Shown piece by piece: positions 36,739 through 46,257 of a DNA stretch of 64,000 nucleotides (position 1 is the stretch's first letter; each line of letters opens with the position of its first letter). The notes beneath the pieces were generated by a model that searched no databases, was not told the DNA's origin, and saw only the letters and a list, made by a program, of their open reading frames with translations. The DNA is from Moritella yayanosii. Lineage in GTDB: Bacteria; Pseudomonadota; Gammaproteobacteria; Enterobacterales; Moritellaceae. Position numbers and translations under genes: made by a program. Location: NCBI RefSeq assembly GCF_900465055.1, contig NZ_LS483250.1, forward strand, positions 1,240,001-1,304,000, written 5' to 3'.

Positions 36739-37977
36739 ATGATTAATATTAACGTCATAAAGAAATGGCTCACAGCAATACTTTGCTTGTGCTGCGCCGT
36801 ATCTTTTAATGTATGGGCTCAGAATGATCCGGCTAACACCCTTGCCCAGAAAGAACTGCCTACAATTGGTATGTACCAAATTATTTTGGAAGGTATGCCA
36901 GGTACTGGTGGTTTGTCTTACCATTTAGAGTTTGAAACGAATGGTAAAGTACTCATTGAAAAGAAATTCAATGGGCGTGATGAAAGCGAAATTCATCAGT
37001 GGACGCTAGAGGGTCAAAATATCACTATCCATCCGCTAGATGGCAGTGCGATTAAAGATTTTGATAAAGCAAGTTTAACTATTATTGATGAAGAAAACAT
37101 CCAGGTTAACCTTAATGTACCGGGTGAGTCACTCCAGATCCTTGAAAAGGATATGGAGTTCAAGCTGCTACGCTGGCACAGTTTTATTGCTAAGCTACAC
37201 ATTTTTTTAACCTTGATTGTGTTAATCCTGTTAAACGAGCTATTCCGTCGCTTTAAATGGAGTGGTTTTGTTTTCTTCATTGGTCTGTCAATCGTGCTCA
37301 GTATCTTTGTTTGGCCATACCAAGGCGTTGTTTATTGGTTTAAATGGGCGAAGATTTACTCAGTTGTCCTTGCGTCCGTGTTCTTCTTGCTGATGCGATT
37401 TACTAAAGTGCATGAGTATAAGGCCGCTAAAATGTTCTGTGTCTTCTTCCTCGCGGGTAATATTGCAGAAGCGGTAACTCAAGATTTCGGCATGGGTTTC
37501 ACCCCGAACATTCTTAACGGTGTGGCGGGTGTGCTGTCTATCCTGACTTGTTATTACGGTTGGAAAGGCATTAAAGCGGATGACTCTGAGCAGAAGGATA
37601 TGATCTGGCCACAAATGACTGTACTTTGGATCATTGCTTATGATGTGTGGAACTTTGTGTATGTTTACCTTAACTTCCCTGCATCTGCGTCAGCGCAGTT
37701 GATGGTAATTTTAGCTGCAACTATCCCAGCCTTGTTCATTAAGAAAGGAACATGGTTACAGGCTCGTGCTTATACGCTGGCTATCTGGTTTATGTTCTAC
37801 TTTACCTTTACGCAGTTCTACGAGCGCAACTTGTGGATCTTCCCAAGAGACGAATCATTAACATACCCGCTTGCAGTGTTAAGTTTAATTCTTAATGTTA
37901 TGTGTGTTATCCAGCTGGTACGTTTCTATCAAGTTAAAAAAGCCAATAAAGCCAATGCTCAGGCTGCAATAACATAA
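36739..37977 (+). CDS. Membrane protein with periplasmic N-terminal domain (DUF5692-like)
   Basis: A signal peptide (residues 1-27, ending AVSFNVWAQ) is followed by a soluble domain of about 115 residues (GMYQIILEGMPGTGGLSYHLEF...) that looks beta-rich. About eight membrane helices come next (about 150-395), with LLNELFRRFKWSG and VYWFKWAKIYSVVLASV near their start. The helical part resembles the DUF5692 membrane family as I remember it; the function is unknown. The fusion of a secreted domain to this membrane core is notable. The ATG follows AAGGAAAC at the right distance. Confidence 0.65.
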   Translation: MININVIKKWLTAILCLCCAVSFNVWAQNDPANTLAQKELPTIGMYQIILEGMPGTGGLSYHLEFETNGKVLIEKKFNGRDESEIHQWTLEGQNITIHPLDGSAIKDFDKASLTIIDEENIQVNLNVPGESLQILEKDMEFKLLRWHSFIAKLHIFLTLIVLILLNELFRRFKWSGFVFFIGLSIVLSIFVWPYQGVVYWFKWAKIYSVVLASVFFLLMRFTKVHEYKAAKMFCVFFLAGNIAEAVTQDFGMGFTPNILNGVAGVLSILTCYYGWKGIKADDSEQKDMIWPQMTVLWIIAYDVWNFVYVYLNFPASASAQLMVILAATIPALFIKKGTWLQARAYTLAIWFMFYFTFTQFYERNLWIFPRDESLTYPLAVLSLILNVMCVIQLVRFYQVKKANKANAQAAIT

Positions 37978-38013
37978 TTATTTCGGCACGTTTAAATAAT
38001 TAGTGAGTATAAA

Positions 38014-38045
38014 AAGACCGTTCAGGATAACATCCGCTCGGTCTT
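38014..38045 (+). terminator. Terminator-like hairpin after the DUF5692-like gene
   Basis: Arms AAGACCG (38014-38020) and CGGTCTT (38039-38045) are complementary, with an 18-nt loop that can pair internally. The A-run on the left and TTGTC on the right give modest support. The rest of the gap to 38302 shows only a 5-bp stem hairpin (AGGCG/CGCCT, 38262-38277) just before oleA. Confidence 0.45.
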
Positions 38046-38302
38046 GTCAATTCAGTATTATGGCAGCTGCGACCGCGCATATTCCGCTAAGCATAAACCA
38101 ACATTCTCCCTAGCATCATTATAGCGCTATCTCAAAGCCCCAAAAGATGCCACATTCTCATTGCGTAACCGTTCTTTTATATTAATTCCATTATATAATT
38201 GTTATTTTTAGTTGAATAATCAACGCTTTCTTGCTCAAATAACCTAAACATAATTAGAATGAGGCGATAATCCGCCTAATTATTGAGCAAAATGACCTAG
38301 CC

Positions 38303-39352
38303 ATGAAATATAACCGCGTTTTTATTAATAGCCTGACCTATGAACTAGCTCCAGAAATCATAACAAGTACAGCTCTAGAGCTTCGCTTAGCTCCTTTATA
38401 TCAAAAGCTGCGCATTCCTGTGGGCCAACTTGCCGCACTCACTGGTATTACCCAACGTCGCTGGTGGCCAAAAGACTACATGTTATCTGATGGCGCATTA
38501 ATTGCCGCACAAAAAGCCCTGGATGAAACGGGCATCGATGTCAGCGACATCGGCGCTGTGGTGTATACCGGTGTCTGCCGTGATCAGCACGAACCAGCAA
38601 CAGCCTGCCGTATCGCCGCAAAACTGGGCGTATCTAATAACACCGCCATTTATGACATTAGCAATGCCTGTTTAGGGGCCTTGTCCGGCATGTTAGATAT
38701 CGCCAACCGCATCGAATTAGGCCAGATAAAAGCTGGTTTAGTCGTTTCTTGTGAATCTGCCCGTCACATTGTTGATGTGAGTATCGATGATATGTTAGCC
38801 GATCCGACCATCAGAAATTACGCCACATCACTGGCGACCTTGACCGGCGGTTCTGGCGCAGTCGCCATATTACTTACCGATGGCAGTTTAAATTTAGCGG
38901 GGTCTCACCATCACCAATTACTAGGGGCCACGCACTTATCTGCGCCTGAACATCACGATCTATGCCAGTGGGGATTGAAAGAAATCGATACGCAGTTATA
39001 CCGTGAATATATGCGTACCGACGCAGTCAAGTTGCTTAAAGAAGGCGTATCACTGGCGCAAGAAACCTGGCAGCAATTTTTAGCGCAACGCCAATGGACA
39101 CCCGAAGATGTCAATAAAGTGATTTGTCATCAGGTGGGCGCAGCCAACCAAAAGAAAGTGTTAACCGCCTTAAATATTCCCGTTGAAAAAGAATTTCCGA
39201 CCTTCAAATACCTGGGGAACATGGGCACAGTATCACTGCCAGTGACCGCTGCGATGGCCGACGAAGAAGGCTTTTTGAAAAAAGGTGACAACGTGAGCTT
39301 CTTAGGTATAGGCAGTGGCTTAAATTGTATGATGCTTGGATTAAAATGGTAA
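38303..39352 (+). CDS. oleA: OleA, acyl-CoA condensing thiolase-like enzyme
   Basis: A 349-residue KAS III/thiolase-fold protein. The catalytic cysteine is in IYDISNACLGALSG (Cys123), the His in KVICHQVGAANQKK and the Asn in FKYLGNMGTVSLP. OleA joins two fatty acyl-CoA chains head-to-head to a beta-keto acid, the first step of long-chain olefin synthesis. The order oleA-oleB-oleC-oleD, with gaps of 4 bp to oleB and an overlap after it, makes the assignment secure. Marine relatives with polyunsaturated fatty acids use this route to make a highly unsaturated C31 hydrocarbon. Confidence 0.95.
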   Translation: MKYNRVFINSLTYELAPEIITSTALELRLAPLYQKLRIPVGQLAALTGITQRRWWPKDYMLSDGALIAAQKALDETGIDVSDIGAVVYTGVCRDQHEPATACRIAAKLGVSNNTAIYDISNACLGALSGMLDIANRIELGQIKAGLVVSCESARHIVDVSIDDMLADPTIRNYATSLATLTGGSGAVAILLTDGSLNLAGSHHHQLLGATHLSAPEHHDLCQWGLKEIDTQLYREYMRTDAVKLLKEGVSLAQETWQQFLAQRQWTPEDVNKVICHQVGAANQKKVLTALNIPVEKEFPTFKYLGNMGTVSLPVTAAMADEEGFLKKGDNVSFLGIGSGLNCMMLGLKW

Positions 39353-39356
39353 CTCA

Positions 39357-40235
39357 ATGTTAGATAAATTATTCCCGTTTAAACGTAATTACCTTGATCG
39401 TAATGGCCAGCAATATCATTACCTCAATGAAGGAACCGGTGAACCTGTCGTCATGGTTCACGGTAACCCAAGTTGGTCGTTTTATTATCGTAATCTGGTT
39501 TTGGCATTAAGCAGCAATTATCAGTGTATTGTACCCGACCATATTGGTTGCGGTCTGTCTGATAAACCCGATGATAACGATTACGACTATACCTTAACCA
39601 GCCGCATTGATGATCTGGAAGCATTACTTGAACATCTGGATGTTAAAGAAAACATCACCTTAGTCGTCCACGACTGGGGCGGTATGATAGGTATGGGTTA
39701 CGCGGCGCGACATCCGGATCGGATCAAACGCTTGGTGATCTTAAATACCGCGGCTTTTCATCTGCCGTTATCAAAAGCGTTTCCACTGCCATTGTGGATC
39801 TGTCGTAATACCGTTGTCGGCACGTTTTTAGTGCGCGGTTTTAATGCCTTTTCATCCATCGCGTCGATTGTTGGTGTACGTCGCCAAGCCATGAGCCGAG
39901 ATGTTCGCCGCGCTTATGTATCGCCTTTTAATTCGTGGCGTAACCGTATTTCCACTTTACGTTTTGTACAGGACATTCCGCTAAAACCTGAAGACCGCAA
40001 TTACCAGTTAGTCTCAGATATTGGCGATAGTCTGGCTAAGTTTTCGACTGTGCCAACCCTGATCTGCTGGGGATTAAAAGATTTTGTGTTTGATAAACAC
40101 TTTTTAGCACAATGGAAACAACGCATGCCGCACGCGCAAGTGAATGAATTTGATGACTGCGGTCATTATATTCTGGAAGACGCCAGTGATGAAGTCATTG
40201 CATTGATCACCGACTTCATGACCGATAAGCGTTGA
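39357..40235 (+). CDS. oleB: OleB, alpha/beta hydrolase (beta-lactone decarboxylase)
   Basis: A 292-residue haloalkane dehalogenase-like hydrolase with the oxyanion block [16 protein letters not shown], the nucleophile Asp106 in [14 protein letters not shown] and the catalytic His in [10 protein letters not shown]. OleB decarboxylates the beta-lactone made by OleC to the cis-olefin. It starts 4 bp after oleA and its stop overlaps the beginning of the oleC frame. Confidence 0.94.
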   Translation: MLDKLFPFKRNYLDRNGQQYHYLNEGTGEPVVMVHGNPSWSFYYRNLVLALSSNYQCIVPDHIGCGLSDKPDDNDYDYTLTSRIDDLEALLEHLDVKENITLVVHDWGGMIGMGYAARHPDRIKRLVILNTAAFHLPLSKAFPLPLWICRNTVVGTFLVRGFNAFSSIASIVGVRRQAMSRDVRRAYVSPFNSWRNRISTLRFVQDIPLKPEDRNYQLVSDIGDSLAKFSTVPTLICWGLKDFVFDKHFLAQWKQRMPHAQVNEFDDCGHYILEDASDEVIALITDFMTDKR

Positions 40236-40240
40236 GTTGT

Positions 40241-41977
40241 ATGACTATTAACGCAACCTCAGAGGCGATGAATTTCTGTCGCCACCTCTCTCACGCAGCA
40301 TTCGCGACCCCCGACTCACTCGCGGTCGCTGTACAGCGGAGTCGTAAAGGGCAATTGGTTTATGACGAGATTAATTTAGCGTCTCTTGATCAGCAAAGTG
40401 ATGAGCTTGCCTATGCGCTAAATGCTTATGGCATAAAACGAGGAATGAAGGCCGTATTAATGGTCACGCCAAGCATCGATTTTTTTGTCTTAACCTTTGC
40501 GTTATTTAAAGCCGGTATCGTGCCGATCTTGGTTGATCCAGGAATGGGGATCCGCAATCTCAAACAATGTTTTAGTGAATCGGCTCCCGATGCCTTCATT
40601 GGTATTCCCAAAGCCCATATCGCGCGTAAACTGTTTGGCTGGGGTAAAGACAGCGTCAGATTTAGTCTTACCGTCGGCGGCTGTGAAATGCTGTCTCGCC
40701 TCACCGGACAAATGAGCTTACTGCGTTTATTAACCGAGTATCGTGCCAATTCAACCCTAAATAAACAGCAAGATAAGCCGATTAAGTCTTATCCTATCGC
40801 GCTATTTGATAACAGTGAATTGTGCGCCATATTATTCACCAGTGGCAGTACTGGCGTGCCTAAAGGCGTGGTTTACAGTCACCAAATGTTTGAAGGGCAA
40901 ATACAAGCACTCCGCGATGATTACGGTATCCAGCCCGGAGAAAGGGATCTCAGTACCTTTCCGCTATTCTCATTATTTGGTCCGGCACTGGGCATGGCGT
41001 CAATTGTGCCAGATATGGATGCCAGTAAACCGATAACCGCGAACCCAGACTTTATCTTTGCTGCCATTGAAAAATACCAGTGCACTAACCTGTTTGCTAA
41101 TCCGGCGTTAATCGAGGTCCTCGGTCAAGCAGGCTGCAAACACGATCAACCGCAGATATTAACCAGTTTGAAACGCGTGATCTCTGCGGGTGCTCCGGCA
41201 ACCTTATCGTCAATTTCACGCTTTACTCGCTTGCTTAATACCAATGTAGAAGTATGGAATTCTTACGGTGCTACAGAGTCATTGCCGCTTACGAAGATTG
41301 GCAGTAAAGCACTGCTAACTATGCAAGACATTACCGATAATGGTGGCGGGATCTGCGTTGGTCAGCCAATCAAAGATGTTGAGATCGCTATTATTGCGAT
41401 CAGCGAAGATGTCATTGCCGATTGGGATGATGACTTAACCTTACCAACCCAACAAATTGGTGAGATAGTAGTGAAAGGACAAGTGGTCAGTCAGCGTTAT
41501 TATCGCCGCGACGTCGCCACCCAACAAGCCAAGATCAAAGATCCAACGAGCACTGAGTCACAGCCAGTGTTTCGACACCGCATGGGGGATCTGGGATATT
41601 TGGATGAACAAGGCCAGTTATGGATGTGTGGACGTAAAGCCCACAGTGTCGTCACGCCGAGTCAACGCTATTTCCCGATCCCTTGTGAGCGTATATTTAA
41701 TACCCATGAGCAAGTGAAACGTACCGCACTGGTCGGGATCCAATACCAGGGTGAAACTATCCCGTTACTGTGTGTCGAATTAGAACATGATGCTGTCATC
41801 TCCACTGAGCAGTTATTTCGCGAACTTAACGTGGTTGGCAATAAACATCAGCAAACATCCACGATCAACGCGTTTTTAATTCACCCTGATTTTCCTGTTG
41901 ATATTCGCCACAATGCCAAAATATTTCGTGAAAAACTAGCGGTTTGGGCGCAAAAACAAGCACCTTACAATCGTTGA
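40241..41977 (+). CDS. oleC: OleC, AMP-dependent beta-lactone synthetase
   Basis: An acyl-adenylating enzyme of about 578 residues. The nucleotide loop [19 protein letters not shown], the [17 protein letters not shown] block and the hinge [23 protein letters not shown] are all present. OleC uses ATP to turn the beta-hydroxy acid into a beta-lactone. The start is ATG 40241, or TTG 40232, which overlaps the oleB stop. The C-terminal half is slightly shorter than in typical ligases, as usual for OleC. Confidence 0.94.
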   Translation: MTINATSEAMNFCRHLSHAAFATPDSLAVAVQRSRKGQLVYDEINLASLDQQSDELAYALNAYGIKRGMKAVLMVTPSIDFFVLTFALFKAGIVPILVDPGMGIRNLKQCFSESAPDAFIGIPKAHIARKLFGWGKDSVRFSLTVGGCEMLSRLTGQMSLLRLLTEYRANSTLNKQQDKPIKSYPIALFDNSELCAILFTSGSTGVPKGVVYSHQMFEGQIQALRDDYGIQPGERDLSTFPLFSLFGPALGMASIVPDMDASKPITANPDFIFAAIEKYQCTNLFANPALIEVLGQAGCKHDQPQILTSLKRVISAGAPATLSSISRFTRLLNTNVEVWNSYGATESLPLTKIGSKALLTMQDITDNGGGICVGQPIKDVEIAIIAISEDVIADWDDDLTLPTQQIGEIVVKGQVVSQRYYRRDVATQQAKIKDPTSTESQPVFRHRMGDLGYLDEQGQLWMCGRKAHSVVTPSQRYFPIPCERIFNTHEQVKRTALVGIQYQGETIPLLCVELEHDAVISTEQLFRELNVVGNKHQQTSTINAFLIHPDFPVDIRHNAKIFREKLAVWAQKQAPYNR

Positions 41978-42002
41978 CTGTATTCCCAAACAAGGTCTTA
42001 AT

Positions 42003-43070
42003 ATGACGAACTTCAGCTCGCGACCGCCCGCAGAACAGCGCGCCCTTACTGCATTAGCCGCGACCACCAAACATGCATTTGTCACTGGTGCTGGTGGTTT
42101 TTTAGGCACCAGTATCTGCCTGGCATTAACTGCCGTCGGTATTAAAGTAACCGGGTTCGCCCGTGGCCATTATCCGCACTTATCAACGTTAGGTGTCAAC
42201 ATGGTACAGGGCGACATCTGTGATTTGTCGGCGCTCACCGCGGCGATGAAGGACTGTGACTTGGTCTTTCATGTCGCATCCAAAGCCGGTGTATGGGGTT
42301 CGCAAGCTGATTATTATCGCCCTAATGTGGAAGGAACAGCCAATATCATTCAGGCCAGTCAGTCACTGGCTATCGAGCGCTTAGTCTATACCAGCACCCC
42401 AAGTGTGACATTTACCGGTGAAGACGAGGCTGGGATCAATGAATCGCAACCTTATGCCCAATCATTCTTAAATTATTATGCGCAATCCAAAGCGCTGGCC
42501 GAGCAAATGGTACTGGCCGCGAATAGCGATAGACTCAAAACCGTTGCCATAAGGCCGCATTTAATTTGGGGACCCGGTGATCCACATCTGGTGCCACGCG
42601 TCATTGCCCGAGCCAAACTCGGTCGATTAAAATTAGTCGGTAAAGAAGATAAACTGGTTGATACTATCTACATTGATAATGCTGCTTATGCCCATATTCT
42701 GGCCGCGCTAAGACTCGCAGACCCCACGCCAAGTTGCGCCGGTAATAGTTATTTTGTCAGTAATGATCAACCGATCACGATGGCCAGCATGCTCAATAAA
42801 ATACTTGATTGTGCCGATTTACCACCGGTGACGAAACGCGTACCAGCACTGCTGGCCTACATAGTCGGCACAATACTGGAGAAGATATATCTGTGGCTTG
42901 GCAAGACCCAAGAACCGATGATGACGCGTTTTGTCGCACGTCAATTATCGACCAGCCATTACTTTGATATCAGCGCAGCTAAAGCGGATCTGGGTTATCA
43001 GCCTCTGGTCTCTATTGACGAAGGTATGCAGCGCCTGAGAGTTTCCTTGTCGGGAGACACTAAAGTCTGA
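42003..43070 (+). CDS. oleD: OleD, NADPH-dependent 2-alkyl-3-ketoacid reductase
   Basis: A 355-residue extended short-chain dehydrogenase. HAFVTGAGGFLGTSICLAL is the cofactor site, VYTSTPSVTFTGEDE the SSP-like block, and NYYAQSKALAEQMV the catalytic YxxxK. A C-terminal hydrophobic stretch near residues 280-300 may touch the membrane. OleD reduces the OleA product to the beta-hydroxy acid. It is the last gene of the ole operon and is followed by a terminator. Confidence 0.94.
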   Translation: MTNFSSRPPAEQRALTALAATTKHAFVTGAGGFLGTSICLALTAVGIKVTGFARGHYPHLSTLGVNMVQGDICDLSALTAAMKDCDLVFHVASKAGVWGSQADYYRPNVEGTANIIQASQSLAIERLVYTSTPSVTFTGEDEAGINESQPYAQSFLNYYAQSKALAEQMVLAANSDRLKTVAIRPHLIWGPGDPHLVPRVIARAKLGRLKLVGKEDKLVDTIYIDNAAYAHILAALRLADPTPSCAGNSYFVSNDQPITMASMLNKILDCADLPPVTKRVPALLAYIVGTILEKIYLWLGKTQEPMMTRFVARQLSTSHYFDISAAKADLGYQPLVSIDEGMQRLRVSLSGDTKV

Positions 43071-43122
43071 TCGTTTAACTGAGTCAGTCTAGTTCGGCTG
43101 GCTCGATGATGAACATAAGTGA

Positions 43123-43170
43123 GCATTATCTCACCCTCCAACCCAATAAGTTGAGATAATGCCGTTCTTT
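43123..43170 (+). terminator. Terminator of the oleABCD operon
   Basis: A perfect 11-bp stem (GCATTATCTCA at 43123-43133, TGAGATAATGC at 43152-43162) with an 18-nt loop, followed by CGTTCTTT. It lies 53 bp after the oleD stop. Confidence 0.75.
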
Positions 43171-43179
43171 CAAGGCTAC

Positions 43180-43290
43180 CAACGCCGCGTTAACCCGCAA
43201 GTAAGTAGAAGCTGTTTTAACGACCTTTATTTAGCAAAAAACTGCGAAAACTGTATCGAGTGCGAGTGCAACGTTTTGTTATATTTGAAC
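43180..43290 (-). other. attC-like sequence downstream of a small gene (tentative)
   Basis: On the minus strand, directly after the stop of the 43297-43713 gene, TATAACAAAACGTTGCACTCGCA is followed about 80 bp later by TGCGGGTTAACGCGGCGTTGG, which is an imperfect complement. This is the general plan of an integron attC site, but the GTTRRRY core is not exact. Confidence 0.3.
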
Positions 43291-43296
43291 TAATAG

Positions 43297-43713
43297 CTAC
43301 ACTAACATAGCTTTTAACACGGATTCATATTCAGTAGGAATTACACGCATTCCTAAAGCTTTAGTTTTATACCAACTAATAAAATCAGAATCAGTTATTG
43401 CTAATGGCGGGTCTAATAATTTTAGTTCGCCATCCTTTTCATATTCCACTGTATTTTTATAATCAAATTTTCCGAGCCATTTACCACCTGCTTTTCGGAA
43501 GCATTCAGTACACTTGTAGCTATAAGCGAGTTTAAAAATATTTTTTCTACCCTCCTTTTCTTTTACAATTACGTAAACATACGAACCTTCTGCCGCCGAT
43601 TCTGCTTCATTCTTTTTGCTGGTGAACGAAAATGGTACTTTCCGAACTTCTTTATAGATACTTGTTACAGGACCCTGATCTTCTGGAAGATGCCCTACAA
43701 TATAAGAACTCAT
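43297..43713 (-). CDS. Hypothetical protein, possible cassette gene
   Basis: A 138-residue soluble protein with no recognised family. Residues 5-30 are basic and include EVRKVPFSFTSKKNEAE, and a single CxxC (YKCTECFRKAGGKW) near residue 67 could bind a metal. GAGAGG precedes the ATG at 7-8 nt, so it is a credible gene. Both flanks carry inverted-repeat sequences that resemble attC sites, and the gene is separated from both neighbours, which suggests recent acquisition. Confidence 0.6.
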   Translation of the reverse strand: MSSYIVGHLPEDQGPVTSIYKEVRKVPFSFTSKKNEAESAAEGSYVYVIVKEKEGRKNIFKLAYSYKCTECFRKAGGKWLGKFDYKNTVEYEKDGELKLLDPPLAITDSDFISWYKTKALGMRVIPTEYESVLKAMLV

Positions 43714-43737
43714 AAATCCTCTCTAAAAATATAACGT

Positions 43738-43880
43738 ATTAGTATAGTCGGACGTCTCGAATCCTCAAATCCATACACCATTTAAAATAGCATTTAAAAT
43801 AGCATTTAATCCATTGAAAAATAAGGTTATATCAGGATATTGTCTGTTTCTGACAAGTCGAGACGTCCTGTGCATTATTT
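43738..43880 (-). repeat. 11-bp inverted repeat pair enclosing a 12-bp tandem repeat (attC-like)
   Basis: GGACGTCTCGA (43750-43760) and TCGAGACGTCC (about 43857-43867) are exact complements roughly 100 bp apart. Outside them lie ATAACGTATTAG on one side and ATTATTTTGTTAG on the other, which are also partly complementary. Inside are 2.5 copies of CATTTAAAATAG (43779-43809). The arrangement is like an attC stem or an old mobile-element end. Confidence 0.5.
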
Positions 43881-44064
43881 TGTTAGTCTTTTAAGTTATA
43901 AATAAGACTATCCATACGACTGATTGTATTGGTATTAATTTTCACTGGCAAGATAAACCTGATTGTCTTTTGACGGGATCTTACCTGTCCACTACTTTGA
44001 TTATATTACTTACTATTATCCTTGGTTTTTCAATTCATATAATCGTATTGCAAGAACCAATAAG

Positions 44065-44217
44065 ATGCATCATGTCATTGCGCTGTTAAGTTACTTACAA
44101 CTCACAGCCTTGGATTTTATTATTATCGGGATAGTATTGCTGATCGCAGGGGTGATAATGCAGCACTTAACACAGAGTTTAATATCAAGATGTGCACCTG
44201 CCAAACTGAATTCATAA
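44065..44217 (+). CDS. Possible small single-helix membrane protein
   Basis: The frame gives 50 residues with one strong hydrophobic helix (ALDFIIIGIVLLIAGVIM) and a basic C-terminus. The frame is open further upstream to 43963, but that part is poorly coding-like. There is no strong ribosome site, and no family was recognised. It may be real or the residue of a decayed membrane protein. Confidence 0.3.
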   Translation: MHHVIALLSYLQLTALDFIIIGIVLLIAGVIMQHLTQSLISRCAPAKLNS

Positions 44218-44299
44218 TTTACTATATAAGATGGCTTCGGATTTGTTCGATACCCGAATAGATGTCGGTTGCGCGACACCTATTTGTTATTGTTACAAA

Positions 44300-44896
44300 T
44301 TACCAGCCGCAACTGTCTCTAAGCGGCTGTATGATATTTGCTAAACCAGAAGTATTGAAAACTGCTGTAACTGAGCTGTCATTGTACAAAGTTACTTGAG
44401 TAACTAACTTAGGTGAATCAAGTAGCTCTTTTATGAACGCAATTGGCTCGTTGTGATATGTGGTGTTTTTGTCAGTAGACATACTCCAGCTTTGAGTAAT
44501 AGCTTTATTAGTACCGACTCGAGTCATAACCGAGGCTTCGCGACCAAGATAGTCGTTCCAGCCAATATAGAGATCTGTGGTATTATTTTTACACCTTACA
44601 ACCAGATAAACCGGTTTACCCCATCGGTTTTTTCCAGAATCAGCATTCAGAGTCAATGTAACGGCCTTAGAACCACCATCTACGGATACATACCACTTTC
44701 CTTTACCCACGAACGATGCTGGTTTAACTTGACGAACATTAAGTTTTTTGGCGACAGCCAAATTATCAAAGCACTCAAGTCTAGCCTGCTCCCCTTCAAC
44801 GATAGCGCATTTAGCATATTCTTTTTCATTTATTGCAGCGCTCGCGTTTGCAGCCAACAACAGCGAGACTGCAACCAGTAAAATTTGTCTCATCAT
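44300..44896 (-). CDS. VasI/TagO-like secreted protein (type VI secretion-associated family)
   Basis: A signal peptide (MMRQILLVAVSLLLAANASA) is followed by KCAIVEGEQARLECFDNLA, a Cys-pair region, then WYVSVDGGSKAVTLTLNAD, LVVRCKNNTTDLYIGWNDYLG and a C-terminal LRDSCGW. This order (C..RL.CyD, then W.v, then L.irC.n.T..yi.w, then the final C.W) is the pattern of VasI/TagO proteins linked to type VI secretion. No core T6SS gene is in the window, so it is an orphan here. The ATG at 44896 overlaps a GAAG ribosome site; 44893 is equally possible. Confidence 0.7.
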   Translation of the reverse strand: MMRQILLVAVSLLLAANASAAINEKEYAKCAIVEGEQARLECFDNLAVAKKLNVRQVKPASFVGKGKWYVSVDGGSKAVTLTLNADSGKNRWGKPVYLVVRCKNNTTDLYIGWNDYLGREASVMTRVGTNKAITQSWSMSTDKNTTYHNEPIAFIKELLDSPKLVTQVTLYNDSSVTAVFNTSGLANIIQPLRDSCGW

Positions 44897-45147
44897 CTTC
44901 AGATTTTCCCTTGCGATGCTTAACGCTTTAATTTTCTTTATGAACAACATCTTACCAATTTATGGCGGTAAGGTAAACGACCAATAACGTCGAGTAAATC
45001 TATTCAACAGGTACTGTCATCACATTTTTCTCTTTTGTTATACTTTTTGCTATACTCTGCCATCGGCAAACACGCTGTCACGACAGCAACTTAAACTCTA
45101 TTACTCTATTAATCGGCATCACTGCTGGATAAATATAAAGGCTTAAC

Positions 45148-46257
45148 TTGGAACTATTAAACATTGACTGCCTTGGCAAACAGCTGCGCCTAGAAGGCTC
45201 GCTAGCGGGCTGGCAACAAGTATTTTGGGACGACAAACTCGTGTCGGTAATCAACGCCTCGAGTGACAATGAGGGCAGTAAAACCCATGAATTTGAACTC
45301 AGCCAGCACAGCAGTGATTCAGTCGCAGCGCAGCCACCAGCCAGCATCCTCATAAAACTCACCACCGAGCTGCTCTGGCAACCCTTTAAAATAAACTATG
45401 CCTTGTATGTTAATGAACAGCTCATTAACCAAGGCCAGCGCGACACCAAAGATATTGAACGGCAAACCCCGCAACATCCGGTTGCCGTAAAGAAAAAATT
45501 TAGCTTAATTGGCTTAGGCTCGCTGGCATTAAAGTTATTGAAGAGTGCCAAGGTTATCAAGGTAGTACTGGCCGGCGCCAGTCTGGCGGCTTATTCATGG
45601 CTATTTTCTTGGCAGTTTGCCCTCGCCTTGATTGCTTGTCTGGTGTTTCATGAATACGGCCATGTTAAAGCCATGAAATTCTTTGGTATGAAGACCAAAG
45701 GCATTTACTTGATCCCGTTTATGGGCGGTTTAGCATTAGGCGATGATAAGATTAATACCCGCTGGCAAGATGTGGTGATCTCGATTATGGGCCCCACCTT
45801 TGGCTTGCTCATGTCGCTGCTGTCTCTGGTCGCCTACTGGCTAACAGGGGAAATATTTTTTGCCGGACTGGCCAGCTTTAACGCCTTGCTGAATCTATTT
45901 AACCTGTTACCGATTTTACCGCTCGATGGTGGCCACATCCTCAAAAGCATTAGCTTTTCGATGAACAGCGTTGTAGGCCTAGTTGCTTGTATCGCAGGGG
46001 CCGTGGCCGGGATATTCATCAGCTATAGCTTAGGCCTAGCTCTGCTTGGCTTCATGCTGTTAATTGGTAGCGTCGAGATCGTATTTGAATGGCGTGGCCG
46101 TCACCAAAGCCATCTATTACCCCTCGACAAATACGGGCAGCTGTTTTCCGCTATCTGGTATGTGGCGACAGCAGGCGCGCTTATTGGTGTGATTTGGTAC
46201 TTTGCCGGTATGGGCGATGAGTTACTTTCCCTGCCACTGCAGATATTACAAAGCTAA
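45148..46257 (+). CDS. M50 family (site-2 protease-like) membrane metalloprotease
   Basis: A 369-residue protein. The first 125 residues are a soluble, beta-rich domain with no recognised family. The membrane part has the zinc site HEYGH (in ACLVFHEYGHVKAMKFFG, near residue 168) and the second M50 motif NLLPILPLDGGHIL near 254, flanked by about six helices. Such enzymes cleave within the membrane and usually control regulators; the substrate is unknown. The start is a TTG at 45148, with AAAGG 7 nt upstream, because no ATG precedes the conserved part. Confidence 0.82.
   Translation: MELLNIDCLGKQLRLEGSLAGWQQVFWDDKLVSVINASSDNEGSKTHEFELSQHSSDSVAAQPPASILIKLTTELLWQPFKINYALYVNEQLINQGQRDTKDIERQTPQHPVAVKKKFSLIGLGSLALKLLKSAKVIKVVLAGASLAAYSWLFSWQFALALIACLVFHEYGHVKAMKFFGMKTKGIYLIPFMGGLALGDDKINTRWQDVVISIMGPTFGLLMSLLSLVAYWLTGEIFFAGLASFNALLNLFNLLPILPLDGGHILKSISFSMNSVVGLVACIAGAVAGIFISYSLGLALLGFMLLIGSVEIVFEWRGRHQSHLLPLDKYGQLFSAIWYVATAGALIGVIWYFAGMGDELLSLPLQILQS

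Noticed and set aside
43779-43809. CATTTAAAATAG repeats as a CRISPR or iteron array
   Set aside because: Only 2.5 copies with no spacers, and no replication gene nearby.
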